Shown here piece after piece: positions 1 to 7,386 of a DNA stretch of 45,954 nucleotides. The notes under the pieces are model-generated. The model had not been told where the DNA came from, did no database searches, and saw only the letters and a program-made list of their open reading frames with translations. Numbering within the stretch: position 1 is the stretch's first letter; every line of letters begins with the position of its first letter. The stretch is from DASSLY01 sp035689185 (GTDB taxonomy: Bacteria; Actinomycetota; Actinomycetes; Actinomycetales; Dermatophilaceae): NCBI GenBank assembly GCA_035689185.1, contig DASSLY010000027.1, positions 1 through 45,954 on the forward strand. The letters are read 5' to 3'. The position numbers were made by a program, and so were the translations under genes.

Positions 1-176
1 TTGGCCCCGGCGCGCCGACGCAGCAGCACCGTGGAGACGGCCGCGGCCGCCTGCTCGGGGGAGGCGTGGCGCCGCAGGGCGGCCTGCCCGGCCAGGGAGT
101 CGCCGACCCCCTCTGCGCGCTCCAGCAGGGCCTGCCCCTCCGCGGTCAGCAGCCAGCGGAAGGAGTCGAGGTCCAC
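1..176 (-). CDS. Class I SAM-dependent methyltransferase (THUMP-like), 5' part only
   Basis: This is the first 58 codons of a minus-strand gene that runs off the left edge. The translation begins (M)DLDSFRWLLTAEGQALLE and continues with helical, Ala/Arg-rich sequence. That resembles the N-terminal helical region of actinobacterial THUMP-like class I methyltransferases, in which a WL-x3-GQALL motif opens the protein. The SAM-binding domain lies outside the window, so the function rests on this short N-terminus. The GTG at 176-174 is chosen because an AGGA sits about 8 nt upstream. The gene is divergent from groES, and both CIRCE operators lie in the shared 192-bp gap, so HrcA may affect it as well. 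Confidence 0.6.
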   Translation of the reverse strand, partial: MDLDSFRWLLTAEGQALLERAEGVGDSLAGQAALRRHASPEQAAAAVSTVLLRRRAGA

Positions 177-203
177 GTCGCCATCCTGCTCCAGCGCACC
201 CGT

Positions 204-230
204 CTGGCACTCGGCTGGGGTGAGTGCTAG
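204..230 (+). promoter_or_regulatory. CIRCE operator 1 (HrcA site)
   Basis: The inverted repeat CTGGCACTC-N9-GAGTGCTAG matches the CIRCE consensus TTAGCACTC-N9-GAGTGCTAA, and the two arms pair at 8 of 9 positions. CIRCE is bound by the heat-shock repressor HrcA. CTGGCA (204-209) and TAGTTT (228-233) are 18 nt apart and could be the -35 and -10 of the groES promoter, so HrcA binding would cover it. Confidence 0.88.
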
Positions 231-238
231 TTTCTGTG

Positions 239-265
239 TTGGCACTCTCGATGCGAGTGTGCCAG
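239..265 (+). promoter_or_regulatory. CIRCE operator 2 (HrcA site)
   Basis: A second CIRCE-like repeat, TTGGCACTC-N9-GTGTGCCAG, has the exact 9-nt spacer. The right arm matches the reverse complement of the left arm at 7 of 9 positions. It begins 8 nt after the first element, so groESL carries tandem HrcA operators. Confidence 0.8.
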
Positions 266-368
266 CGCTTGTGAGACTACGACCCCCGCGACGGCGTACC
301 ACCACAGGCGGCAAACTTCGCCAGATCCAAGAACCCAACACACGCGTGAAAGTGGAGGTTGATCAGAC

Positions 369-665
369 GTGTCGGTCAACATCAAGCCCCTCGAGGACCG
401 GATCGTCGTCCAGCCGCTGGACGCCGAGCAGACCACGGCGTCCGGCCTGGTCATCCCGGACACCGCCAAGGAGAAGCCCCAGGAGGGCGAGGTCCTCGCC
501 ATCGGTCCGGGCCGCATCGACGACAACGGCAACCGGGTCCCGCTCGACGTCAACGTCGGCGACAAGGTCATCTACAGCAAGTACGGCGGCACCGAGGTGA
601 AGTACGCCGGCGAGGACTACCTCATCCTCTCCGCCCGCGACGTGCTCGCCATCGTCACCCGCTGA
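369..665 (+). CDS. groES: Co-chaperonin GroES
   Basis: This is the 98-residue GroES (Hsp10), which caps the GroEL ring and closes the folding chamber in the cytoplasm. The sequence MSVNIKPLEDRIVVQ, the mobile-loop region around TTASGLVIPDTAKEKPQEG (about residues 22-40) and the C-terminal YLILSARDVLAIV are typical, and the length is normal for the family. The GTG start is supported by GGAGG at 354-358, 10 nt upstream. It is the first gene of a two-gene operon with groL and lies behind two CIRCE operators, so it should be derepressed by heat through loss of HrcA. Confidence 0.97.
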   Translation: MSVNIKPLEDRIVVQPLDAEQTTASGLVIPDTAKEKPQEGEVLAIGPGRIDDNGNRVPLDVNVGDKVIYSKYGGTEVKYAGEDYLILSARDVLAIVTR

Positions 666-691
666 TCCGCTCGCTCCAGACCCCGTATGCC

Positions 692-731
692 GCGCCCCGG
701 CGACGTGCCTCGCGGCCCGTCCTCGGGGCGC
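692..731 (+). other. Hairpin between groES and groL
   Basis: GCGCCCCG (692-699) can pair perfectly with CGGGGCGC (724-731) around a 24-nt loop in the 117-bp groES-groL gap. It could serve as an RNA processing or partial attenuation structure that sets groES:groL stoichiometry. Only the pairing is visible; the role is inferred. Confidence 0.35.
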
Positions 732-782
732 TGGCATTCGGTACCCACCTCGCTTTCCCTCTCTGACGACAGGTAGGAACAC

Positions 783-2396
783 ATGTCCAAGACGCTGGAG
801 TTCAGCGACTCCGCGCGAAAGTCTCTCGAGCGCGGGGTCGACGCGCTCGCCAACGCGGTGAAGGTGACGCTGGGCCCCAAGGGCCGCAACGTCGTCATCG
901 ACAAGAAGTGGGGCGCCCCGACGATCACCAATGACGGGGTGACCATCGCCCGGGAGATCGAGCTGGAGGACGCCTACGAGAACCTCGGCGCGCAGCTGGC
1001 GAAGGAGGTCGCGACCAAGACCAACGACGTCGCGGGTGACGGCACCACCACGGCCACCGTGCTGGCCCAGGCGATGGTCAAGGAAGGCCTGCGCAACGTT
1101 GCCGCCGGCGCCGCGCCGGCCGCGTTGAAGCGCGGTATGGACAAGGCGGTGGAGGCGGTCAACGACGCGCTGCTGGCCGCTGCCCGTGAACTGGAGGGCA
1201 AGGACGAGATCGCCCAGGTCGCCGGCCTGTCGGCGCAGGACCCGACCATCGGTGAGCTGATCGCCGAGGCCTTCGACAAGGTGGGCAAGGACGGTGTGAT
1301 CACCGTCGAGGAGAGCCAGACCGCGTCCACCGAGCTGGAGTTCACCGAGGGGATGCAGTTCGACAAGGGCTACCTGTCCCCGTACTTCGTCACCGACCCG
1401 GAGCGGATGGAGGCGGTGCTGGAGGACGCCTACGTGCTCATCAGCCAGGGCAAGATCTCCGCGATCAAGGACGTGCTGCCCATCCTGGAGCAGATCGCCC
1501 AGGCCAAGAAGCCGCTGCTGGTGATCGCCGAGGACGTCGACGGCGAGGCGCTGTCCACCTTGGTGGTCAACCGCATGCGCGAGGTGCTCAAGGCCGTCGC
1601 GGTGAAGGCTCCCGGTTTCGGGGACCGCCGCAAGGCGATGCTGCAGGACATGGCCATCCTCACCGGCGCCACCGTGGTCTCCGAGGAGGTCGGGCTGAAG
1701 CTGGACGGCGTCGAGCTGGACCAGTTGGGCCGGGCCCGGCGCATCGTGGTCGCCAAGGACACCACCACGATCGTCGACGGGGCCGGGTCCTCGGACGAGG
1801 TCGACGCCCGGATCGCCCAGATCCGCACCGAGATCGAGCGCACCGACTCCGACTGGGACCGGGAGAAGCTGCAGGAGCGGCTGGCCAAGCTGTCCGGCGG
1901 CGTGTGCGTCATCCGCGTGGGTGCCCACACCGAGGTCGAGCTGAAGGAGAAGAAGCACCGCATCGAGGACGCGGTGTCGGCTACCCGGGCCGCGATCGAA
2001 GAGGGAATCGTGGCCGGTGGCGGCTCCGCCCTGATCCACGCCGCCGTCGCCATCGACGACCTGCAGCTGACCGGCGACGAGCTGACCGGCGCGCTGATCG
2101 TGCGCAAGGCATCGGCGCAGCCGCTGCGCTGGATCGCCGAGAACGCCGGCCTGCAGGGCTACGTCGCGGTGGCCAAGGTCCAGGGCCTCGACCCCGGCAA
2201 CGGGCTCAACGCCGAGACGGGGGAGTACGCCGACCTGTTCAAGGCCGGGGTCATCGACCCGGTGAAGGTGACCCGGTCGGCGGTGCGCAACGCCGCCTCG
2301 ATCGCCTCCATGGTGTTGACGACGGACACCCTCGTGGTGGAGAAGAAGGAGAGGACTCCCGAGGCCGCCGGCCACGGGCACGGACACGGGCACTGA
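783..2396 (+). CDS. groL1: Chaperonin GroEL1 with His-rich tail
   Basis: This is a 537-residue 60-kDa chaperonin that forms the ATP-driven folding ring with GroES. Visible motifs are the nucleotide-binding GPKGRN (31-36) and GDGTTTAT (from 85, with the ATPase Asp at 86), and IEDAVSATRAAIEEGIVAGGG in the second equatorial part. The C-terminus is GHGHGHGH rather than the Gly-Met tail of housekeeping GroEL. In mycobacteria a His-rich tail marks GroEL1, the copy linked to groES, while the essential GroEL2 is encoded elsewhere, so a second groEL outside this window is expected. The ATG start follows an AGG-rich stretch (ACAGGTAGGAACAC). Regulation is by CIRCE/HrcA upstream of groES, and a strong hairpin follows the stop. 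Confidence 0.97.
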   Translation: MSKTLEFSDSARKSLERGVDALANAVKVTLGPKGRNVVIDKKWGAPTITNDGVTIAREIELEDAYENLGAQLAKEVATKTNDVAGDGTTTATVLAQAMVKEGLRNVAAGAAPAALKRGMDKAVEAVNDALLAAARELEGKDEIAQVAGLSAQDPTIGELIAEAFDKVGKDGVITVEESQTASTELEFTEGMQFDKGYLSPYFVTDPERMEAVLEDAYVLISQGKISAIKDVLPILEQIAQAKKPLLVIAEDVDGEALSTLVVNRMREVLKAVAVKAPGFGDRRKAMLQDMAILTGATVVSEEVGLKLDGVELDQLGRARRIVVAKDTTTIVDGAGSSDEVDARIAQIRTEIERTDSDWDREKLQERLAKLSGGVCVIRVGAHTEVELKEKKHRIEDAVSATRAAIEEGIVAGGGSALIHAAVAIDDLQLTGDELTGALIVRKASAQPLRWIAENAGLQGYVAVAKVQGLDPGNGLNAETGEYADLFKAGVIDPVKVTRSAVRNAASIASMVLTTDTLVVEKKERTPEAAGHGHGHGH

Positions 2397-2462
2397 GCCG
2401 CAGCCGCTGACCGGGCAAGACCCGCAGGCGAACCCAGCCCGGCGGCATACGGGCCGACAAGG

Positions 2463-2496
2463 GCGCGGGCGCACACTTGAGGGTGTGCGCCCGCGC
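2463..2496. terminator. Terminator between groL and whiB3
   Basis: Two 14-nt arms (2463-2476 and 2483-2496) pair perfectly around a 6-nt loop, TTGAGG. The hairpin lies between the convergent groL and whiB3 genes and has no U tract, as is common in high-GC actinobacteria. It can act in both directions. Confidence 0.8.
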
Positions 2497-2525
2497 GCTC
2501 CGGTCACGGGGGTTGCCGCCAGGTG

Positions 2526-2822
2526 CTAGCTGGCGACCTCGACGACGACGGTGCCGCTGTAGATGGCCTCGCGCTCGTCCTCGGTGAGGCCGCCCCAGAC
2601 CCCGTAGGGTTCCCGCACGCGCAGGGCGTGCTCGCGGCACTGCCGCAGGACCGGGCAGCCCAGGCACACCGCCTTGGCGGCGCTGTCGCGGTTGCGTCGG
2701 GCGGGACCGCGCTCTCCTTCGGGGTGGAAGAAGACATCGGGGTTCTCGCGGCGGCAAGAGCCCTCCAGCTGCCAATCCCACAGGTCGGCGACGGGTCCGG
2801 GCAGACGTGAGATCTCAGCCAA
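2526..2822 (-). CDS. whiB3: WhiB3/WhiD-type Fe-S regulator
   Basis: This is a 98-residue WhiB-family protein. The four iron-sulfur ligands are Cys23, Cys53, Cys56 and Cys62 (CLGC pair), followed by the sigma-contacting GVWGG turn (74-78) and an acidic C-terminus. The LPGPVADLWDWQLEG opening and FFHPEGERG block are closest to M. tuberculosis WhiB3 and Streptomyces WhiD, and the position between groEL1 and sigD is the same as in mycobacteria. The family senses redox or NO and binds region 4 of the principal sigma factor. The TTG start is preferred because a perfect AAGGAGG lies 5 nt upstream (2828-2834). An ATG at 2837 would put that ribosome site inside the coding region and has none of its own. 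Confidence 0.9.
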   Translation of the reverse strand: MAEISRLPGPVADLWDWQLEGSCRRENPDVFFHPEGERGPARRNRDSAAKAVCLGCPVLRQCREHALRVREPYGVWGGLTEDEREAIYSGTVVVEVAS

Positions 2823-2837
2823 CTGTGCCTCCTTCAT

Positions 2838-3228
2838 TGAACCGGCGACGGTGACGGTACGAGGAGCGAGTCGCGCTTGTCTTCTTCAGGGATGGTGACC
2901 GGGCGGGTCTGCACGGCACCATGGCTTGCGGTCTCGTGGACCGCAGTCCTGCGTCGCTGAAGGCGCCGCGTTTCGGGAACCTACCCTCGGGCCGAGAGCG
3001 CAGACAAGATGAGAGGGTCAAGGTTTGTTAAAGATGACCGCACACCGGTGCCTGGGCCGGGCTGGCAGCACCCCATCTGACCTGCATGCTTGTGGTTGCC
3101 TGCCGTCGCTGTCGGCAACTGCTCGAGGCCGTCGGTGGTGGCCCTTGTCGCCCTCCTGCCGTTACCGTGTGCTCACGTCGTCGGGCCGGCGCACGGCCGG
3201 GCTGTACCGGCTCTGAGGGAAGGGCAGG
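2838..3228. other. Intergenic region between divergent whiB3 and sigD
   Basis: This 390-bp non-coding stretch must hold the promoters of both divergent regulators. Apart from a weak sigma-70-like pair for whiB3 (2978-3007), no clear operator or RNA gene is visible. GTTACCGTG near 3160-3170 could be part of a promoter for sigD, but no matching partner element was found. Confidence 0.4.
2978..3007 (-). promoter_or_regulatory. Possible whiB3 promoter
   Basis: On the minus strand TTGTCT and TAGGTT are separated by 18 nt, a fair match to a principal-sigma promoter. It would give a whiB3 leader of about 150 nt. This is weak evidence from spacing and sequence only. Confidence 0.3.
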
Positions 3229-3954
3229 ATGACTGCGGACCCTGCCCCACGCCTGGTCCCCAAGCGGCCCGAACCGCGCGAGCAGGTGCACGCGCGGGCG
3301 GGCTCCGCCGCCGCTTCCGGCGCCACGCCCGCCGCCCACTCGGGCGAGGCTCCCGCGGAGACCATGCACGCGCTTTCCGCCCAGGCGATCGCCGGCGACC
3401 AGGCCGCGACCGAGCGACTGATGGCCGTCGTCTCCGCGATGGCGTTGCGCTACGCCCGCGCCCGGCTGGGCGCCGTCGGGATCGCCGCCGACGCGGCCCA
3501 GGACGTCGCCCAGGAAGTCTGCCTGGCGGTGCTGCGGGCCCTGCCGAGGTACCACCAGCGGGGGGTGCCGTTCGAGGCGTTCGTCTACACCATCGCCTCC
3601 CGTAAGGTGGCCGATGTGCAGCGCAGTCTGCGCAGCATGCCGCTGCTCACCGGTGAGGTGCCAGACGACCTGGACCCGACGACCGGGCCCGAGGATCGGG
3701 CCGTGGCCGCCGATGCGTACGCCCGGGCGCACGCGCTGATCTCCCGGCTGCCGGCGATGCAGCGCGAGCTGCTCACCCTGCGGATCGCCGTCGGCTTGAG
3801 CGCGGACGAAACCGCGCAGGCTCTCGGTATGACGCCCGGTGCGGTCCGCGTTGCCCAGCACCGGGCGTTGGCCCGGCTGCGGGCCCTGAGCCAGGACCAG
3901 CCCCCGCCGCAACCGCGCGGGGCCCGCCTGTCGGCCGGGAGGCGCGCGCCGTGA
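3229..3954 (+). CDS. sigD: ECF sigma factor SigD/ShbA type
   Basis: This is a 241-residue sigma-70 family protein. Region 2 includes DVAQEVCLAVLRALPRY and PFEAFVYTIASRKVADVQR (about 90-130). Region 4 includes LSADETAQALGMTPGAVRVAQHRALARLR (about 190-220), the helix-turn-helix that reads the -35 box. About 45 disordered Ala/Pro-rich residues precede region 2. The position between whiB3 and guaB and the linked anti-sigma gene identify it with M. tuberculosis SigD and Streptomyces ShbA, the latter being known to drive transcription of the principal sigma gene. The ATG has GGAAGG 8-9 nt upstream. The stop overlaps the GTG of the next gene by 4 nt. Confidence 0.9.
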   Translation: MTADPAPRLVPKRPEPREQVHARAGSAAASGATPAAHSGEAPAETMHALSAQAIAGDQAATERLMAVVSAMALRYARARLGAVGIAADAAQDVAQEVCLAVLRALPRYHQRGVPFEAFVYTIASRKVADVQRSLRSMPLLTGEVPDDLDPTTGPEDRAVAADAYARAHALISRLPAMQRELLTLRIAVGLSADETAQALGMTPGAVRVAQHRALARLRALSQDQPPPQPRGARLSAGRRAP

Positions 3955-4817
3955 CCCGGTCCCGTCGAGCTGGCCGGACAGAGCCGCCGGAGCCGGTGCG
4001 GTTGAGCTTGATCTGGGACGACGATGCGGTGCTTGACGCGTTGGGCCGACGGGCGCCCGCACCGCGGGACCGGTCCGAGAGCCTTGACCTGCTGTGCGCC
4101 TGGATCAAGGGCATCGACGATGCGCCACTCGCGCCGTCGGGCGATCGCCGCCTCCGTGCCCTGCCGCGCGCGGTCCTGGGCTGGGTGGCCGCGGGCGCGG
4201 CCGCGGCCCTGGTGATCTGGCCGCTCGCGCTGCTGGGGCCGCCGGGCTCCAACCAGGTGTCGCGGGGGCTCGGCCCGCCTGCGCGCATTGCTGCCGGACC
4301 CACCGGCAGGTCGCCGCTGGAGTCGCTGGCAGGGCTCGGCGCCGGAACCGACCGGCCGCCGATGCCGGCAGGCGATACGGCTCCGGCCGTTGCCGCGGAC
4401 ACTGCTGGTGGTGCCGCGCGGGTTGTGGCCGCCCTGGCCGGCGTCAGCTGCGCCGACATGGGTCCGTGCTCGGTGCGCGCGCAGGTGCGGTGGGTGACGG
4501 CGATGCGGGGGTTCCCCGCGGGGGCGAGCACCCGGAGACCGGCAGCAGCGCCCGAAGGCCGTGCCAAGCCGGCGGTGCGGCGGACGGCCCGGCACGCACC
4601 CAAGCGTCCCAAGCCCCGGGCCGGCTGCCGGCCACCCCAGTCTCGGCACGCGGCATACCAGGCCGGTCGGGTCGGCGGCCGATCTGCGGCGAGCTGTCAC
4701 CGGCGGAACCCAGCGCGGGCCGGGCGGGCCGACGCCCGGCCAGACCGGCGCGGCTCGCCGGAGCACCGGACGGTGCGGGCGCAGCAGTGGGAACGGGATG
4801 ACCGCGGGCGCGGGTAA
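3951..4817 (+). CDS. rsdA: RsdA-like anti-sigma-D factor
   Basis: This is a 288-residue membrane protein whose start overlaps sigD (GTGA), which implies translational coupling. The N-terminal segment LSLIWDDDAVLDALGRR followed by SLDLLCAWIKGIDD matches the short sigma-D-binding helix pair of RsdA. One transmembrane helix (about 75-95) follows. The external half is Pro/Ala/Arg-rich, low-complexity and contains four cysteines. RsdA holds SigD at the membrane and releases it after proteolysis. The C-terminus is unusually Arg-rich, and the stop lies inside the first copy of a 111-bp tandem duplication, so the final 30 or so codons may be recent, repeat-derived sequence. The N-terminal assignment is firm; the natural C-terminus is less certain. 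Confidence 0.78.
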   Translation: MTRSRRAGRTEPPEPVRLSLIWDDDAVLDALGRRAPAPRDRSESLDLLCAWIKGIDDAPLAPSGDRRLRALPRAVLGWVAAGAAAALVIWPLALLGPPGSNQVSRGLGPPARIAAGPTGRSPLESLAGLGAGTDRPPMPAGDTAPAVAADTAGGAARVVAALAGVSCADMGPCSVRAQVRWVTAMRGFPAGASTRRPAAAPEGRAKPAVRRTARHAPKRPKPRAGCRPPQSRHAAYQAGRVGGRSAASCHRRNPARAGRADARPDRRGSPEHRTVRAQQWERDDRGRG

Positions 4818-4952
4818 CGGAGTCGGTGCGCCGCCCGGACCGACGTCCGGCCAGACCGCCGCGGCTCGCAGGAGCACCGGACGGTGCGGGCGCAGCAGGG
4901 GGAACGGGATGACCGCGGGCGCGGGTAACGGAGTCGGTGCGCCGGCCGGCCG
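4731..4952. repeat. 111-bp tandem duplication (2 copies)
   Basis: Positions 4731-4841 and 4842-4952 are nearly identical, with a handful of substitutions. Both copies contain the CAGCAG...GGGAACGGGATGACCGCGG block. The unit is 37 codons long. Copy 1 holds the rsdA stop; copy 2 lies in the guaB upstream region. Confidence 0.9.
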
Positions 4953-4985
4953 AGCCGCCCGTCCGAGCGGGTCGCGAGTGCGCCG

Positions 4986-4991
4986 TAGGAT
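4986..4991 (+). promoter_or_regulatory. -10 element of leaderless guaB
   Basis: TAGGAT lies 6 nt before the ATG of guaB, and no Shine-Dalgarno sequence can fit. The mRNA should begin at the start codon. Confidence 0.65.
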
Positions 4992-4997
4992 TGGCTC

Positions 4998-6515
4998 ATG
5001 AGCCACGGCCTCCCGACCGAGGAGTTGCCGGCTCCGTTCGCCAGCCTGGGCCTCACGTTCGACGATGTGCTGCTCCTGCCCGGCGCGACCGAGGTCCATC
5101 CCAGCGAGGCGGACACGACCTCGCGGCTGACCCGAAACATCACCCTCCGGGTGCCGCTGGTCTCGGCGGCGATGGACACCGTGACCGAGGCGCGGATGGC
5201 CATCGCGATGGCCCGCCAGGGTGGGCTGGGCATCCTGCACCGCAACTTCTCGATCGAGGACCAAGCCCAGCACGTGGACCTGGTCAAGCGGTCGGAGGCG
5301 GGCATGGTCAGCCATCCGGTCACGATCGCCCCGGACGCGACGCTGGCGGAGGTGGACGCGCTGTGCGCGAGGTTCCGCATCTCCGGCGTGCCGGTTGTCG
5401 ACGAGGGGGGGTTGCTGGTCGGCATCATCACCAACCGCGACCTGCGCTTCGAGAGCGACTACTCCCGGCCGGTGTCGGCGGTGATGACCAGGATGCCGCT
5501 GGTCACCGCACCGGTCGGTGTCGCACGGGACGCCGCCCTGAACCTGCTGGCCCGGAACAAGATCGAGAAGCTGCCGATCGTGGACGATGCCGGGCGCCTC
5601 AACGGCCTGATCACGGTGAAGGACTTCACCAAGAGCGAGAAGTACCCGCTGGCGACCAAGGACCCCTCGGGCCGGCTGCGCGTCGGCGCCGCGATCGGCT
5701 TCTTCGACGACGCCTGGAAGCGCGCCATGTCCCTGGTGGAGGCCGGTGTGGACGTGATCGTGGTGGACACCGCGAACGGGCACGCCGCCGGGGTCATCGA
5801 CATGGTCCGCCGGCTCAAGGCCGAGCCGTCCGCCGCCCACGTCGACGTGGTCGGCGGCAACGTGGGCACCCGCGAGGGCGCCCAGGCGCTGGTGGACGCC
5901 GGCGCGGACGGGGTCAAGGTCGGTGTCGGCCCCGGCTCGATCTGCACCACCCGGGTCGTCGCCGGGGTCGGCGTGCCGCAGGTCACCGCCATCTACGAGG
6001 CGGCCCGGGCGGCCGGCCCGGCCGGGGTGCCCGTCATCGGCGACGGCGGCCTCCAGTACTCCGGCGACATCGCCAAGGCGCTGGTCGCCGGAGCGGACAC
6101 CGTCATGCTCGGCTCTTTGCTCGCCGGGTGTGAGGAGAGCCCCGGGGAGTTGGTCTTCATCAACGGCAAGCAGTTCAAGTCCTACCGCGGCATGGGCTCC
6201 CTCGCGGCGATGCAGTCGCGCGGCCGGGGGCGGTCCTACTCCAGGGACCGGTACTTCCAGGGGGACGTGACCGACGACGACAAGGTGGTGCCGGAGGGCA
6301 TCGAGGGCCAGGTCCCGTACCGGGGGCCGCTTGCCGCGGTCGCCTACCAGCTGGTCGGCGGGCTTCGGCAGTCCATGTTCTACGTCGGCGCGGCCACGGT
6401 GCCGCAGCTGAAGGAACGCGGCCGGTTCGTCCGCATCACCTCCGCCGGGCTCAAGGAGAGCCACCCGCACGACATCCAGATGACGGTGGAGGCGCCCAAC
6501 TACGCCAGTCGCTGA
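4998..6515 (+). CDS. guaB: IMP dehydrogenase
   Basis: This 505-residue enzyme oxidises IMP to XMP with NAD+, the committed step of GMP synthesis in the cytoplasm. The TIM barrel begins with TFDDVLLLPG (20-29). Two CBS domains (about 103-212) are inserted, with ITNRDLRF and ITVKDFTK as their ends. The catalytic loop is GPGSICTT with the thioimidate Cys316, and the flap Arg-Tyr dyad is R418-Y419. Length and all key residues are normal. It corresponds to GuaB2 of M. tuberculosis. The ATG sits 6 nt after a TAGGAT -10 box, so the message is probably leaderless and transcribed separately from sigD-rsdA. guaA lies 10.6 kb downstream on the same strand. Confidence 0.97.
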   Translation: MSHGLPTEELPAPFASLGLTFDDVLLLPGATEVHPSEADTTSRLTRNITLRVPLVSAAMDTVTEARMAIAMARQGGLGILHRNFSIEDQAQHVDLVKRSEAGMVSHPVTIAPDATLAEVDALCARFRISGVPVVDEGGLLVGIITNRDLRFESDYSRPVSAVMTRMPLVTAPVGVARDAALNLLARNKIEKLPIVDDAGRLNGLITVKDFTKSEKYPLATKDPSGRLRVGAAIGFFDDAWKRAMSLVEAGVDVIVVDTANGHAAGVIDMVRRLKAEPSAAHVDVVGGNVGTREGAQALVDAGADGVKVGVGPGSICTTRVVAGVGVPQVTAIYEAARAAGPAGVPVIGDGGLQYSGDIAKALVAGADTVMLGSLLAGCEESPGELVFINGKQFKSYRGMGSLAAMQSRGRGRSYSRDRYFQGDVTDDDKVVPEGIEGQVPYRGPLAAVAYQLVGGLRQSMFYVGAATVPQLKERGRFVRITSAGLKESHPHDIQMTVEAPNYASR

Positions 6516-6622
6516 CCGGCCGGCGGGGCCGGGTCAACCGGGTCACCGCGCGGCTCCGCCTGCTCCTGAGGGACCGGCGGCGTGACGCCCCAACCCGGGA
6601 CCGGAGCGAGGCGGCCGCCGTC

Positions 6623-6830
6623 GTCGTCTTTGCACAATTGCGCGAGGGCGGTGCCGGTGCCGGGCTCCCGGTGCGTCGTCTTTCCGCAATTGCGCGAGGG
6701 CGGTGCCGGTGCCGGGCTCGCGGGGCGTCGTCTTTGCACAATTGCGCGAGGGCGGTGCCGGTGCCGGGCTCTCGGGGCGTCGTCTTTGCGCAATTGCGCG
6801 AGGACGGTGCCGGTGGACGCTGCCAGGGCC
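6623..6830. repeat. Four tandem 52-bp repeats with CAATTG palindromes
   Basis: CAATTGCGCGAG recurs at 6635, 6687, 6739 and 6791, exactly 52 bp apart. Each unit has GTCGTCTTT, then the CAATTG palindrome, then a GGTGCCGGTGCCGGGCTC-like tail. In the fourth unit the core grows to the perfect 12-bp palindrome GCGCAATTGCGC. The period is not a multiple of three, so the repeats do not encode a repeated peptide. There are no spacers of varying sequence, so this is not a CRISPR array. Confidence 0.92.
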
Positions 6831-6944
6831 CGCCGGGGCGGGCCCCAGCCGCGATGTCGCAACGCCGCCTGGGGATGCGCCGGCAGCGCCGCCCGGCGGT
6901 GGCCGTGGGGTGGCCGACCTACCGTGTCGAAGGACGTCCGCCCG

Positions 6945-7050
6945 GCTCACCCCTGGCCAGATCCCAGAGCACGGCGCAGAACACCTCGAACCGCTTCGCG
7001 CCCAACCCGTCGCTGAGCCGGCGGCTGAGCTCGGCATACACGCGGTTCGG
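6945..7050 (-). pseudogene. 3' remnant, possibly of a MarR-type regulator
   Basis: On the minus strand the frame reads VYAELSRRLSDGLGAKRF, then EVFCAVLWDLARGE, with strong GC3 and helical character. This resembles the C-terminal dimerisation helix of MarR-family regulators. Nothing recognisable precedes it: the frame loses protein character near 7050, where a plus-strand remnant begins. It is read as the 3' end of a gene whose 5' part was deleted. The family assignment is tentative. Confidence 0.4.
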
Positions 7051-7058
7051 CGATCGGA

Positions 7059-7364
7059 TTCGACCTCGGCCAGCTCGTGATCGGCCTTGCCCACGCCGGC
7101 GAGCACGACGCGGCAGACCTGCCGCCGGTCGTGTCGGCGAGCGTGGCGGCATACATCGGCGGCCTGCGCGCCGAGGGTGAGCAGACGCCGGAGGCGGACG
7201 TGCGGCTGGGCTTCGTCGGGTCGTTGGTGCTGCGCGCGATGTTCACCATGGTGCCGCTGCAGATGCTCGGGATGCCGGACACGCCCGCCTTGCGCGCGCG
7301 GTTCTCGCAGCGGCTGCGGCTGGCGCGCTACCTGCTCGAGCTGAGCGAGCAGCTGCCCCGCTGA
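7059..7364 (+). pseudogene. 3' remnant of an APH-type phosphotransferase
   Basis: The frame FDLGQLVIGLAHAGEHDAA, followed by an AAYIGGL helix and a hydrophobic helix, resembles the C-terminal part of aminoglycoside/choline-kinase-type phosphotransferases just after their catalytic aspartates. The catalytic HxDxxxxN and DxD segments are missing, and an in-frame stop occurs at 7026-7028, so only about the last 100 residues remain. A GTG at 7077 could still initiate a 95-residue peptide, but an active kinase is impossible. The neighbouring minus-strand remnant is also missing its 5' end at the same junction. Confidence 0.55.
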
Positions 7365-7373
7365 GCGCGCCAC

Positions 7374-7379
7374 TAGCCT
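7374..7379 (+). promoter_or_regulatory. -10 element of leaderless guaB3
   Basis: TAGCCT lies 7 nt before the GTG of guaB3, with no ribosome-binding site. This implies a leaderless transcript. Confidence 0.6.
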
Positions 7380-7386
7380 GTCCACC

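Noticed and set aside
363..2507. Open frame of over 700 codons on the strand opposite groES-groL
   Set aside because: Stop codons are rare by composition at about 72% GC. The translation is a Leu/Gly/His/Arg-rich shadow without domains, opposite two unmistakable genes.
3585..6470. Open frame of about 960 codons opposite sigD, rsdA and guaB
   Set aside because: It spans three real genes plus a repeat in antisense and has no start signals or recognisable protein features.
6623..6830. CRISPR array
   Set aside because: The 52-bp units follow one another without variable spacers, and no cas gene is present.
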